Shown: piece after piece, positions 34,576 to 44,524 of the stretch
Position numbering within the stretch: the first letter of the stretch is position 1
Layout of the letters: each line of letters opens with the position of its first letter
Origin: an uncultured Treponema sp.
GTDB taxonomy: Bacteria > Spirochaetota > Spirochaetia > Treponematales > Treponemataceae
Direction: 5' to 3'
Assembly (NCBI GenBank): GCA_938039145.1
Contig: CALHVG010000059.1
Span: 1-64,000, forward strand
DNA: 64,000 nucleotides
Translations under genes and position numbers: made by a program
The notes under the pieces: model-generated
Seen by the model: only the letters and a program-made list of their open reading frames with translations
Database searches by the model: none
Told to the model about the DNA's origin: nothing

Positions 34576-35799
34576 ATGAAAACAATTTTAATGATTCCCT
34601 CTTGGTATCCTACAAAAGAAAATCCGTTTGCAGGAAGTTTTTTTAGGGAGCAGGCAATTGCTCTTCAGGAAAATTTTAAAATTATTATTCTTTTGTTAAA
34701 TTTCAATAAATCTGCGATTTTAAAAAAGCCCAAGTTTTCTTTTATCGAAGACGATGATGGACTTTCCGTTTACAGACTTACCCTTCCACGAAAAAAAACT
34801 GTTCTTCTTGATTTTTTATACAATAAAATAAGATGCCGAAAGGAATCAAAAAAAGAAGGAATCGGGTTTTACGAAAGACCTTCACACGAAAAACGCCTTG
34901 AAAAATCTTTAGAATATATAAAAAATAAAAACCTGCTTCCTAAATTTGACTGTGTATACGGACTTACCGCACAGGATAATGCATCCGTCGCAAGGCTTTT
35001 TTCAGTTAAATATAAAGTTCCGTATGTTGTTGCAGAACACGCACCTTTTCCATGGCCCGGCTCTACTGTTTCCGATAAAATTTCCAATGCAATAGAAAAT
35101 GCGGATTCTTTTTTTGCAATAAGCCAAGATAAAATTCGTCAAGTAATGCTTCAGAATATCCGCATAAAACCTTGCTATGTAGGAAACCTTTGTGATGAAA
35201 ACCGATTTGCTCTAAGCAAGGAAAATCATGATACAAAGACTTTTTTGATAGTAGCTTCAAACAGTTTTTACAAGAACTATCCTATGTTCATAAAGACTAT
35301 GGAAGAACTGAAAAAAATATCCGTTAAAGATTTTAAGATTATTATGGCAGGATACAGCGCAAACAAAGGTTATTCAAAAAATGTGGAAGAACTTGAAAAT
35401 ACGGTAAAAGAATCATCGATAAAAGATTTTACAACCATGATTAAATCCGTTTCACGGGAAGATATTCCAAAAGTGTATAATTCTTGCGATGCGCTTGTAA
35501 TCACAAGCATTCAGGAAGGACTTCCTATAAACGCCCTTGAAGCAAGCATGAGCGGACTTCCGATTTTTTCAACAAGATGCGGCGGTGTTGAAGATTACAT
35601 AGATGACGATATGGGAAGGATAGTTTCCATATACGACTATGAAACTCTTGCAAAACATTGCAATGATTTTCTTAATGGAAAAATAACTTTTGATGCGGTT
35701 AAAATACGCGAAAAATGTATATCGCTCTTTGGGAAAAAAGCATTTACAAGCAGAATGTCAAAAGAATTCAACCGTGTAATAAATGAATATTCAAAATAA
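34576..35799 (+). CDS. Glycosyltransferase family 4
   Basis: A 407-residue GT-B enzyme: PSWYPTKENPFAGSFFREQ near the N-terminus, AEHAPFPWPG near 155, and the C-terminal donor-binding motif E-x7-E in SIQEGLPINALEAS near 330. Retaining transferase using a nucleotide sugar. Begins four bases after the GT32 stop. Confidence 0.87.
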   Translation: MKTILMIPSWYPTKENPFAGSFFREQAIALQENFKIIILLLNFNKSAILKKPKFSFIEDDDGLSVYRLTLPRKKTVLLDFLYNKIRCRKESKKEGIGFYERPSHEKRLEKSLEYIKNKNLLPKFDCVYGLTAQDNASVARLFSVKYKVPYVVAEHAPFPWPGSTVSDKISNAIENADSFFAISQDKIRQVMLQNIRIKPCYVGNLCDENRFALSKENHDTKTFLIVASNSFYKNYPMFIKTMEELKKISVKDFKIIMAGYSANKGYSKNVEELENTVKESSIKDFTTMIKSVSREDIPKVYNSCDALVITSIQEGLPINALEASMSGLPIFSTRCGGVEDYIDDDMGRIVSIYDYETLAKHCNDFLNGKITFDAVKIREKCISLFGKKAFTSRMSKEFNRVINEYSK

Positions 35800-35819
35800 T
35801 TTTTTAGGAAATAGATACA

Positions 35820-36743
35820 ATGAAAAAAAATCTAAAACTTTCTGTGGCGGTAATAACGTATAATCAGGAAAAATATATTTCTAAAACGCTCAATGAAATA
35901 TTGAATCAAAAAACTGAGTTCTCATACAATATTGTAATCGGCGAGGACTCTTCAAAAGACTTTACGGCACAAATCTGTGACGACTTTCAGAAAAAAAATG
36001 CTGACACAATAACTGTAATTCACAACGAAAAAAATCTCGGAGTTACAAAAAACTTCTACAATGTAATAAAAAACTGCACAGGCGAATATCTTATGGTGTG
36101 CGCAGGGGACGACTACTGGCTTCAAGATAAGATTCAGTTTCAGATTGACTTTATGGAAAATAATGCGGAAATTGACTTTATATACGGCAAAGTGATTGGA
36201 ATAAATCATAATGATGAAAAAATCAATTTTTCATGGGGGAAACAATTAAATAATTTTAATGATATTTTTTCAAACGAAGCTGCAATTCCTCCCGTTACAA
36301 TGTGCGTAAGAAAATCCGTTATGGATGAATATTTAAATGATGTAAATCCGGAATCTTCAAATTGGAAAATGGAAGACTACCCTTTTTATTTATGGATTTT
36401 CAAAAACAAAAAAACTGCGTTTATCGATAAATATTTTGCAGCATATAGAGTTTTAGAGAATTCCATATCGCACAGTTCGGATGCCCAAAAAGAAATTCAG
36501 TTCCATAAATATGTAAAAGATGTAAGAGAATCATATATAGAAAAATACGCACTTGGTTCTTCATACAGCTTTAAAGCACAGGAGATATTTGTCAGAAATA
36601 AAATGGGAATTGCAGTGTCTCATCGGAACAAAAAGATTTTTGAAGAGGCTTTCCGTGAACTGAAAAAAAAGACATTTAAAGATTACATAAAATATTTTTT
36701 AATAAAAATGAACATCTATATTTTTTTTAAGGAAAAGCCATGA
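35820..36743 (+). CDS. Glycosyltransferase family 2
   Basis: A 307-residue GT-A protein: LSVAVITYNQEKYI, GEDSSKDFT near 40 and CAGDDYW near 92 in place of the usual D-x-D. A WbbJ/EpsE-like type that often transfers galactose or glucose derivatives. Its end overlaps the next gene by ATGA. Confidence 0.85.
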   Translation: MKKNLKLSVAVITYNQEKYISKTLNEILNQKTEFSYNIVIGEDSSKDFTAQICDDFQKKNADTITVIHNEKNLGVTKNFYNVIKNCTGEYLMVCAGDDYWLQDKIQFQIDFMENNAEIDFIYGKVIGINHNDEKINFSWGKQLNNFNDIFSNEAAIPPVTMCVRKSVMDEYLNDVNPESSNWKMEDYPFYLWIFKNKKTAFIDKYFAAYRVLENSISHSSDAQKEIQFHKYVKDVRESYIEKYALGSSYSFKAQEIFVRNKMGIAVSHRNKKIFEEAFRELKKKTFKDYIKYFLIKMNIYIFFKEKP

Positions 36744-37579
36744 AACTTTCTGCAGTTACAATCTGGTTCAATCCTGACTTTTCGTCAATTCAAAATATCC
36801 TCATATATCAGAATTTTGTAGAAAAAGTCTACATCATAGACAACAGTGCATTTTCCAACAAAGAGCTTTCCTCAAAAATAAAAAATGCCGTCTACGTTCC
36901 TAATTTTTCAAACAAAGGAATAGCGTCCGCTCTGAACACGGGTTGCGCTATGGCATTTAAAGACGGATTTGAATGGACGATGACCATGGATCAGGATTCT
37001 TCATGGGAAAAAGCCGAAATAAAAAAGATGTGCCTTTTTGTTGAAAATACGCAGAATGAATCAATAAAAAGTTTTGCGCCCGTTCACAGAAATTATGTAA
37101 AATCGGTTGTAGGAGAAGCAAAGTGTAAAATCGAAAAAAAAGTTTTAGAAAATTTTTTGTTCCCTGACAAAGTTATGACAAGCGGAAACATTATAAGTCT
37201 TTTTGCATGGGAAAAAATCGGCGGTTTTAACGAAAAACTTTTTATCGATGAAGTTGACCACGAATTCTGCTACAGGCTTTTGGAAAAAGGCTTTAAAATA
37301 TGCGAGGCTCAAAACATAACGATGAATCACACGCTTGGAAATGTAAAAAAAACTTTTCTTCCGCGTCCGTGCAAACATTCAGGTGTCCGACTTTTCTATA
37401 TTTTCAGGAACATGGGCTACATAAAAGAAAACTTTCCGGTAATGTACAAAAAACACGGATACAGAAAATACAGAGTCTATGCCGTGATTCAAAAAATAAT
37501 GGAATTGAAGTTCAAAGACCTTTTTTTTATTGCGCAAGGAATCAAAGCGCATAAAAAAGGAATTTACGGTTCTTACTGA
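36740..37579 (+). CDS. Glycosyltransferase family 2, rhamnosyltransferase-like
   Basis: A 279-residue protein with the pattern of RfbF/RgpB-like rhamnosyltransferases: VYIIDNSAF, NKGIASALNTGCAMA, MTMDQDSSW near 80 and FIDEVDHEFCYRL near 170. The QDS form of the metal site is characteristic of this subgroup, but the actual sugar is not known. Last gene of the first, AT-rich block. Confidence 0.82.
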   Translation: MKLSAVTIWFNPDFSSIQNILIYQNFVEKVYIIDNSAFSNKELSSKIKNAVYVPNFSNKGIASALNTGCAMAFKDGFEWTMTMDQDSSWEKAEIKKMCLFVENTQNESIKSFAPVHRNYVKSVVGEAKCKIEKKVLENFLFPDKVMTSGNIISLFAWEKIGGFNEKLFIDEVDHEFCYRLLEKGFKICEAQNITMNHTLGNVKKTFLPRPCKHSGVRLFYIFRNMGYIKENFPVMYKKHGYRKYRVYAVIQKIMELKFKDLFFIAQGIKAHKKGIYGSY

Positions 37580-37754
37580 AAACAGGAAGTATTTTTTTAT
37601 TTTTTTTGCTATCATAAAATGAAAATTGAGTTTGCTGAAATCCGGAAAATCTATCCGATTGATATTAGTTTTTAGCTGCTCAAAAACTTAAAAATATTCG
37701 GCAATCAGCGGCTTTTTATAATGCTTGCAATTGTCTTAAAAAAGAAGGTGCTTA

Positions 37755-39746
37755 ATGAAAAAAAATATTATGCGCAGAAAAATCATCGTCGTTCTTTCAC
37801 TTTTGTTTTTTTCCTCGTTTTGTTTTGCACAGAAAAACAATACAATCGATATATCCGACGAAATATATCCGATTCTTGAAAACCTTCAGATTCGAGGGCT
37901 TGTAAAACCTATGATTGGTCAAAAGCCGTACACGCAAAGGCTTATCCTTGAAAAAATAGATGAAGCGTTGAAGGCGGAAAAATTGAAAGACGGCGAAAGG
38001 CATTTTCTTGAAAAATGGAAGAACGAAAAAGAAAATCCGCCTTCCATGGATTTGAAAAAACTTTATATAAGAAAAGAAAATTTTTCAGAAAAGTTCTACG
38101 CTTCGTTTAACTTTAACACGGGTTTTGAAGCTTCCGCATCCGGCGGGCTTTACACAAAAGATTTTTTTAATCAGTGGGGATTCGACCTTATAGTAAAGTT
38201 CGGTTTCTACGGAGACATGACGGAAAATTTTTCATACAAAATACTGGGCTACCTTGACCTTACGCAGATGCCGCTTTTCCATTCGCCCGGAGAGGATTAT
38301 TTTATAGGCTACTCATGGTATGAAACTGACAAAAACGGATATATAGCTGACAACTATCTTAGCGGAAAGTTCGACAAGGACGGAAACAGATACAAAGAGC
38401 CTAAAAGAAGAACAGTAAAATCTCTTTTGAACACATCATACCTTCCGTTTTCGTACAGCCGGCTTTGGGACGGTCAGATGTATTATCTTTCAAATTTAAG
38501 TGCAAACGGACTTGAAGGTTGGCCGCAGCAGATAGGTATAAGCGGCGGAATCCAAGGCGAACTTCACTATTCCGCATTTTCGGGGCATCTTGAAATCGGC
38601 TCGGGAAGATACAGAAGAGCGTACGCTTCTATGGAAGACGGTTCAAGCCTTGCTTTGAACGAAAAAGCTCGTCCATTTTTAGGGCTTGATTTGGCGTTCA
38701 ATCCGTTTGACTGGATTCAATATTCATTTGTGGTCGGGGGCTTGGAATATCCGAATCAGGATTACATGAACAGGAACGCATATACGGAAAATGCGCCCGT
38801 ACTTGACGATGCTTTCTTTTTTCAAAACGCATTCACTTTGAACATGGTGGAAGTGAACTTCCCCTACTTTCATTTCGACTTCGGAAGTTCTGTCGTATGG
38901 CCTAAAAGAACGGAATTAGGCTACCTTTTTCCGTTTACAAGTTACGTTGAATACCAAAACCACATCGGGGACGGAGACAATCTTGCTTTGTTCGGAGATA
39001 TAAAAGCCACAAAACCGGGGCTCGGCTCTGTTTGGGCGTCCGCATACCTTGATGAACTGAATGTCGGAAGCAACTTTTTCACAGATACAAGGATAATGTA
39101 TGCAGGTCAGTTGGGAGTAAAGGCGGTTATTCCATTCCTTCCGTTTACGTCCGTAAGCATGAGATACACAAAGGTCGAGCCCTACTGTTACACCCATCAG
39201 GCTATAAACTACACGCCTTGGTACAAACAATACATTTGGGAAAACTACACGAACAACGGAGAATGTATAGGATACTACATTCCGCCGAATTCCGATGAAT
39301 TTCACTTCAGGTTCGAGACAAGACCGCTGGAATTTCTTTCTACGGCATTGCAGTACCAGTTTATACGCCACGGAGCTGACTACGGAAGTCAGCAAGTGCC
39401 CGGCTCCTCATTGTATTCGGAACTTTCTCCGTGGAACAGGGAAAATCTTCACAAATATTTTCTTCACGACGGAGCATACAACTGGATGCACATAATAAGC
39501 GTTTCAGGAACGCTTACGATGAAAGAACTTAAAGTTCCGCTTCAAGTGTTCGGTACGCTGGGATTTTTGTACTCGTACTACACAATGATAGATTCAGGAG
39601 TGTACAGAAAACACTACGACCCCTACGATTCTTCATATCAGAATGCGGCTGGAAAATACACGCCTTATTCTTTTGTTGACACGGGAGAATATCCTGTTCA
39701 GTGCGGAGCCGTTCTTTCGCTCGGAATAAGGCTTTTTTACTGGTAG
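37755..39746 (+). CDS. Wzi-like outer-membrane capsule assembly protein
   Basis: A 663-residue protein with a signal peptide (KIIVVLSLLFFSSFCFAQ) and, after a helical N-terminal segment (ISDEIYPILENLQIRGLV...), a beta-barrel rich in alternating aromatic strands ending in LFYW, an aromatic C-terminus as expected for outer-membrane insertion. The segments LGLDLAFNPFDWIQYSFVVGG and FHFRFETRPLEFLSTALQYQF fit the Wzi/capsule-assembly family, which anchors polysaccharide at the surface. AAGGTG site. A 175-base gap before it holds only AT-rich sequence and a possible promoter. Confidence 0.77.
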   Translation: MKKNIMRRKIIVVLSLLFFSSFCFAQKNNTIDISDEIYPILENLQIRGLVKPMIGQKPYTQRLILEKIDEALKAEKLKDGERHFLEKWKNEKENPPSMDLKKLYIRKENFSEKFYASFNFNTGFEASASGGLYTKDFFNQWGFDLIVKFGFYGDMTENFSYKILGYLDLTQMPLFHSPGEDYFIGYSWYETDKNGYIADNYLSGKFDKDGNRYKEPKRRTVKSLLNTSYLPFSYSRLWDGQMYYLSNLSANGLEGWPQQIGISGGIQGELHYSAFSGHLEIGSGRYRRAYASMEDGSSLALNEKARPFLGLDLAFNPFDWIQYSFVVGGLEYPNQDYMNRNAYTENAPVLDDAFFFQNAFTLNMVEVNFPYFHFDFGSSVVWPKRTELGYLFPFTSYVEYQNHIGDGDNLALFGDIKATKPGLGSVWASAYLDELNVGSNFFTDTRIMYAGQLGVKAVIPFLPFTSVSMRYTKVEPYCYTHQAINYTPWYKQYIWENYTNNGECIGYYIPPNSDEFHFRFETRPLEFLSTALQYQFIRHGADYGSQQVPGSSLYSELSPWNRENLHKYFLHDGAYNWMHIISVSGTLTMKELKVPLQVFGTLGFLYSYYTMIDSGVYRKHYDPYDSSYQNAAGKYTPYSFVDTGEYPVQCGAVLSLGIRLFYW

Positions 39747-39755
39747 GAGCTTTTG

Positions 39756-40703
39756 ATGGCGGATTCAAAGATTGACGTATCGATAATAATCGTAGAATAC
39801 AACACAAAGGAACTTTTAAAACAATGCCTTTCTTCAATATATGAAATGACAAAAGGCATAAACTTTGAAGTAATCGTAAGCGACAACGGCTCGTCGGACG
39901 GCTCATGTAAAATGGTCAAAAACGATTTTCCGAAAGTTATTCTTATCGAGAACAATGAAAATCTTGGATTCGGAAAGGCAAACAACATTGCAAAAAAAAT
40001 CGCAAGCGGAAAATACATTTTTTTTCTGAACAGTGACACGATTCTTATGAATAATGCCGCAAAAATCTTTTTTGACTTTTGGGAAAATAGCGCGGAAAAA
40101 GAAAAAATCGGTGCACTCGGCTCGTGGCTTTTGGATTTGCAAGGAAAAGTAATTCATTCATACGGGCATTTTTCTGATTTCAAAAAAAATTCAAAAGAAC
40201 TTTTTAAGGCATGGTTTATAAATCTTGCGCTCTCGGTTCTTTATGTATTTCATATTCCAACCGCAAATTTACGAAAACTTAAACAAAAGAATTTTTTTGA
40301 GCCTAAGGAAGACCGCACAATTTCTGTGGATTTTATAACGGGTGCAGACCTTTTTATGAAAAACGACGTAAATTCATTTTACGACGAAAGATTTTTCCTT
40401 TATTTTGAAGACATGGAAATGCAGTTCAGACTGAACGAAAAATCCCTTTCAAGGCTTGTAATAAACGGCCCTGAAATAATCCATCTTTGCGGAGGTTCTG
40501 TGGGGGAAGATTTTTCTATAAAACGGAAGGCAAGTTTTTCAAGAATTCAGTTTGAGCTGAGCCGTCTTTTATGGATTCAAAAACTCTACGGGAAAAAAAG
40601 TTTTGAATCGCGCTTTATAAAATTCCAGATTGTGTGCTGCTGGCTTAATCCCTTTCTTTTTTCAAAGACAAAAAAATACATAAAAGACCTAAGGAGACTT
40701 TAG
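39756..40703 (+). CDS. Glycosyltransferase family 2
   Basis: About 315 residues: SIIIVEYNTKELL, VSDNGSSDGS, ENLGFGKANNI, FLNSDTIL near 92 and FLYFEDMEMQFRL near 215, the usual WsaE/rhamnosyltransferase-type landmarks. The start is the ATG after GGAGCTTTTG; the frame also has an in-frame TTG just before it. Directly downstream of the Wzi-like gene. Confidence 0.86.
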   Translation: MADSKIDVSIIIVEYNTKELLKQCLSSIYEMTKGINFEVIVSDNGSSDGSCKMVKNDFPKVILIENNENLGFGKANNIAKKIASGKYIFFLNSDTILMNNAAKIFFDFWENSAEKEKIGALGSWLLDLQGKVIHSYGHFSDFKKNSKELFKAWFINLALSVLYVFHIPTANLRKLKQKNFFEPKEDRTISVDFITGADLFMKNDVNSFYDERFFLYFEDMEMQFRLNEKSLSRLVINGPEIIHLCGGSVGEDFSIKRKASFSRIQFELSRLLWIQKLYGKKSFESRFIKFQIVCCWLNPFLFSKTKKYIKDLRRL

Positions 40704-40704
40704 C

Positions 40705-41736
40705 ATGCCGAAAGTTTCTATAGTAATTCCCGTGTTCAATGCCGAAAAATGCATTGAGCGCTGCATTGAAAGCATAGAAAAACAGACGTTCAAAGATTTT
40801 GAAGTGATAGCCGTTGACGACGGTTCTTCGGATTCGTCTTTTGAATTACTTTGTAGACTTTCTGAAAAAATGAGTTTTCTAAAAGTTCTTCGAGAGTCCA
40901 ACATGGGAGCCGCGGCCGCAAGAAACACGGGAATAAAAAATGCCGTTGGAGATTTTGTATGCTTTGTGGATAGCGATGACCGACTTCAAAACGAGTACCT
41001 TGAAATTCTTGTAAAAAATCAAAAAGAAGCGGACTTTGATATTTCGATGGTGGGAATAAACAAAGTTGAAAACGAAAATACTTCCGCTATCTTTTTGTAC
41101 AGTACAAAAAAAATCTATTCCGAGCCAAAAGAAATAAAAATGCTTCAGGCAGGCTGTTTTTGTAACCGGCTTACCGATTTTGAAACAGACTTTATTGGAA
41201 TGGGAACGCCGTGGGACAAACTTTTTAAGATGTCTATAATCAGGGAAAACCGGATTTTTTTTAACACGGAATTGAAAACGGGAGAAGACACGTTTTTTTG
41301 CTGGGAATACTTCAATTTTGTAGAAAAATTCGTATATGAAAACAAAGCTCTTTACAATTATCAAGTCTGTTCCGATTCTCTTTCAAAAAGGTATCTTGAG
41401 CTTAAAGATTTTGACACTGCTTCGGAAGTTTTTTACAAAGCAGAAAAACCTGACATGGAAAAAATCACAAAAGATTCCCTTAGATATGCGATTTTCAGGC
41501 ATTTTCTTTCGCTTTTAAAAAAGCATTTTGCCCACAAAAACAACGCTCTTCCGTTCAAACTTTTCAGAAAGGAACTAAAAGATGTTCTTTCTTCCGCCGA
41601 ACTTTTATATGCAAAAAAACATCTTTCAAAAGCAGAATTTCTTTCTGTAAAAGAAAAAGCCGTACTTTTTCTTTCATCGTTCCCGTATTTTATGGCGGTG
41701 ATTCTTTATGCGGTAAAGAGGTCCGGGCGCCGCTAA
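40705..41736 (+). CDS. Glycosyltransferase family 2
   Basis: A 343-residue GT-A enzyme: VSIVIPVFNAEKCIERCIESI, VDDGSSDSSF near 38, MGAAAARNTGI near 70, FVDSDDRL near 90, and TGEDTFFCWEY near 190 as the acceptor-side acidic motif. Starts one base after the previous stop. Confidence 0.88.
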   Translation: MPKVSIVIPVFNAEKCIERCIESIEKQTFKDFEVIAVDDGSSDSSFELLCRLSEKMSFLKVLRESNMGAAAARNTGIKNAVGDFVCFVDSDDRLQNEYLEILVKNQKEADFDISMVGINKVENENTSAIFLYSTKKIYSEPKEIKMLQAGCFCNRLTDFETDFIGMGTPWDKLFKMSIIRENRIFFNTELKTGEDTFFCWEYFNFVEKFVYENKALYNYQVCSDSLSKRYLELKDFDTASEVFYKAEKPDMEKITKDSLRYAIFRHFLSLLKKHFAHKNNALPFKLFRKELKDVLSSAELLYAKKHLSKAEFLSVKEKAVLFLSSFPYFMAVILYAVKRSGRR

Positions 41737-41792
41737 GAGCTAGTTCAACTTCATTCGCAAAAGAACTTCTACTACAAGAAAAAATTTTCTGA

Positions 41793-41798
41793 TACAAT
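41793..41798 (+). promoter_or_regulatory. -10 box directly before the next glycosyltransferase
   Basis: TACAAT followed by CAAGGA and ATG at 41805. The AAGGA is too close to the ATG for normal Shine-Dalgarno use. Confidence 0.4.
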
Positions 41799-41804
41799 CA
41801 AGGA

Positions 41805-42860
41805 ATGAAAATAGCGATAGACTGCAGAATGATAGGTTCCGGCGGAATAGGTTCGTACATTTCTTCCCTGATTCCGTTTTTCATAAAAGAAAACGAATGC
41901 CTTTTGATAGGACGGAAAGACGATATTTCCCGCTACGAAGCAAAAAATGTAAAAATTATTGAATGCAATGTAAAGACATTCAGCGCAAAGGAACTTCTGT
42001 TTTTTCCTAAAAAAATTTCCAAAGCAATAAATTCCTGCAATGCATACTACAGCCCGTACTGCAATATTCCAAGCGGAATAAAAATTCCTATATTTTCTAC
42101 AATACATGACGTAATTTTTCTTGACGTTCCGAGCATCGCAGGAAAAATAGGAACAGCCGTAAGAAAAATGTTCTACATTCATGCGGCAAAAAAATCTTCT
42201 GTAATATTCACAGTCTCAGAATTTTCAAAAGAAAGAATAATCCGTCATCTTAAGACAAAAAAAGACGTTACGGTAACGTACAGCGCAGTTCCCGAATGGA
42301 TAAGCTCTAAAAATAAATCCGGCGAAAAAATAAAAAAAGATAACACGATTCTTTTTGTCGGAAATATAAAAAAGCACAAAGGACTTCACACGCTGATTCC
42401 GGCATTTCTTGAAGCAAGAAAAACAGGACTTGCTGCAAAACTTATGATAGTCGGAAACGCGGAAAACTTCAGAACAGGCGACAGCGGAATAGCGGAAAAG
42501 ATTTCCCGAATGCCCAAAGGCACTGTGGACTTTACGGGAAGAATCAGCGACGAAGAACTGAACAATCTTTACGGAAAATCGGCACTGCTTGTCCAGCCGT
42601 CACTTTACGAAGGATTCGGTCTTCCTCCGCTGGAAGCTCTTCAAGCGGGAACGAACGTAGTCCTTTCCGACATTCCCGTGTTCAAAGAAATTTACGAAAA
42701 TTTTCCCGTGACCTTTTTTAGGGCGGACGACGAAAAAGACCTTGCAAAAAAAATTACAGAGTCCTTTAAAAAAGAACCGCCAAAAGGAATTCCTGAAATC
42801 TACTCGTTCCGAAGGACATATTCCATAATCCGAAATTCGTTGAAATCAAATATTAATTAG
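41805..42860 (+). CDS. Glycosyltransferase family 4
   Basis: A 351-residue GT-B protein of the mannosyltransferase B type: IDCRMIGSGGIGSYISSL at the N-terminus, HDVIFLDVPS near 103, and the donor motif LYEGFGLPPLEAL near 268. The 68-base gap before it and the TACAAT box suggest a fresh transcript start. Followed 15 bases later by hddA. Confidence 0.88.
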   Translation: MKIAIDCRMIGSGGIGSYISSLIPFFIKENECLLIGRKDDISRYEAKNVKIIECNVKTFSAKELLFFPKKISKAINSCNAYYSPYCNIPSGIKIPIFSTIHDVIFLDVPSIAGKIGTAVRKMFYIHAAKKSSVIFTVSEFSKERIIRHLKTKKDVTVTYSAVPEWISSKNKSGEKIKKDNTILFVGNIKKHKGLHTLIPAFLEARKTGLAAKLMIVGNAENFRTGDSGIAEKISRMPKGTVDFTGRISDEELNNLYGKSALLVQPSLYEGFGLPPLEALQAGTNVVLSDIPVFKEIYENFPVTFFRADDEKDLAKKITESFKKEPPKGIPEIYSFRRTYSIIRNSLKSNIN

Positions 42861-42862
42861 AT

Positions 42863-42868
42863 TATAAT
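42863..42868 (+). promoter_or_regulatory. Leaderless-type promoter for the heptose cassette
   Basis: TATAAT in the 15-base gap after the previous stop, then seven bases (CGTCACT) and ATG at 42876. No ribosome site. Confidence 0.55.
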
Positions 42869-42875
42869 CGTCACT

Positions 42876-43877
42876 ATGATTATAACCAAGACACCGTTCA
42901 GAATGTCGTTTTTCGGAGGCGGCACTGATTTCAGCGGATTTTTTAACGAGCATGGAGGAGCTGTTCTAAGCACCACCTTCGACAAGTACGCATACGTTAC
43001 AGTAAGAAAACTTCCGCCGTTTTTCGAATACAAAACGCATCTTACATATTCAAAAGAAGAAAAAGTTAACGACGCGGACGAAATCCGCCATCCGGCTATA
43101 AGGAATGCAATGAAATGGCTTAAAATGGAGCGGATTCGTATGACATACGAGGCTGACCTTCCTGCAAGAAGCGGACTCGGAACATCATCTTCGTTCGCTG
43201 TGGGAATGCTCGGTGCATTCTACGCCCTAAAAGGAAAATACGCAGACAAGAAAAAACTTTCCGACGATGCAATATATCTTGAACGCACGCTGTGCGAAGA
43301 AGCTGGCGGAATTCAGGATCAGATAGCAGCCTCGTTCGGGGGCTTCAACAGGATAGATTTTTCAAAGGATGGCTACACTGTAAGTCCCGTTGTCATGAGC
43401 GTTCAAAGAAAAAATGCTCTGAACGAAAACCTAATGCTTTTTTTTACGGGATTCAGCAGATTTTCAAGCGACATTCAAAAAGGCACGGAAAAATCGATGA
43501 AGGAAAAAACAAAAGAACTTCTTGAGATTTATTCGCTTGTGGACGAAGCACAAAAAATTCTAAGCGACGGAAATAAAAGCCTTGACGAATTCGGAACTCT
43601 CTTGGACTATTCATGGCATCTTAAAAGAGGAATATCTGAAGGAATCTCTACCGATTCCATAGACGAACAGTACAAAAAAGCGATGGATGCGGGCGCTCTT
43701 GGCGGAAAACTTCTAGGCGCGGGCGGAGGCGGCTTTCTTCTTTTCTATGTTCCAAAGGAAAAACAGGAAAATGTTAGAAACGCCCTAAAAGATCAAATGC
43801 AAGTTCCGTTCAAATTCGAAAACGAAGGAACAAAAATAATATACTACACCGCAGAAGACAGCGAGGAATCAAAATGA
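42876..43877 (+). CDS. hddA: D-glycero-D-manno-heptose 7-phosphate kinase
   Basis: A 333-residue GHMP kinase: ITKTPFRMSFFGGGTDF at the N-terminus, the ATP loop ARSGLGTSSSFAVG near 95, GGIQDQIAASFGG near 145, and the third motif GGKLLGAGGGGFLLFY near 285. In the GDP-heptose route it phosphorylates position 1 to give the 1,7-bisphosphate. Position next to gmhA and the hddC-gmhB fusion supports this over other GHMP sugar kinases. Overlaps gmhA by ATGA. Confidence 0.9.
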   Translation: MIITKTPFRMSFFGGGTDFSGFFNEHGGAVLSTTFDKYAYVTVRKLPPFFEYKTHLTYSKEEKVNDADEIRHPAIRNAMKWLKMERIRMTYEADLPARSGLGTSSSFAVGMLGAFYALKGKYADKKKLSDDAIYLERTLCEEAGGIQDQIAASFGGFNRIDFSKDGYTVSPVVMSVQRKNALNENLMLFFTGFSRFSSDIQKGTEKSMKEKTKELLEIYSLVDEAQKILSDGNKSLDEFGTLLDYSWHLKRGISEGISTDSIDEQYKKAMDAGALGGKLLGAGGGGFLLFYVPKEKQENVRNALKDQMQVPFKFENEGTKIIYYTAEDSEESK

Positions 43878-44506
43878 AATACATAGATCAGCTTTGCTCA
43901 AGATACCCTTTCCTTGAAACGTGCAAAAAAGACATCGAAAAGGCGGCTTTTAGCCTTATTGAATCGTTTGAAAACGGCGGAAAACTCCTTGTTGCAGGAA
44001 ACGGCGGAAGTGCAGCCGACAGCGACCATATAACAGGAGAACTATTAAAATCCTTCTGCAAAAAACGGCTTCCTTCAAAAGAATTTCTTGATTCAATAAA
44101 AAAAATCGACGAAGAAACGGGAACATATCTTTCCGATAAACTTCAAGGTTCCCTTCCTGCAATAGCGCTCACGAACAACTCAGCCCTTATGACAGCAAGT
44201 CTGAACGATGTTGACGGAAACGTGATGTTCGCCCAGCAGGTAAACGGCTACGGAAAAAAAGGGGACGTTTTTTTGGGAATATCAACATCCGGAAACTCAA
44301 AAGACATCGTGTATTCGGCGGCGGTCGCAAAAGCTAAAGGGCTTACCACAATCGCCCTTACGGGAAGAGACGGCGGAAAACTCAAAAAACTTTCGGATAT
44401 CAGCATAGTAGTTCCGGCTAACGAAACATTCATGATTCAGGAACTTCACCTACCCGTATACCATGCCCTCTGCCTTGAAGCGGAAGAGCATTTCTGGAAA
44501 GAATAA
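43874..44506 (+). CDS. gmhA: Sedoheptulose 7-phosphate isomerase
   Basis: A 210-residue SIS-domain enzyme, first step of the heptose pathway: VAGNGGSAADSDHITGEL near 42 and GISTSGNSKDIV near 135, with QELHLPVYHALC near the C-terminus carrying the catalytic His. The conserved Glu in the first motif's helix (TGEL) is present. Translationally coupled to hddA. Confidence 0.92.
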   Translation: MKYIDQLCSRYPFLETCKKDIEKAAFSLIESFENGGKLLVAGNGGSAADSDHITGELLKSFCKKRLPSKEFLDSIKKIDEETGTYLSDKLQGSLPAIALTNNSALMTASLNDVDGNVMFAQQVNGYGKKGDVFLGISTSGNSKDIVYSAAVAKAKGLTTIALTGRDGGKLKKLSDISIVVPANETFMIQELHLPVYHALCLEAEEHFWKE

Positions 44507-44524
44507 TTTTATCGGACAGACTTA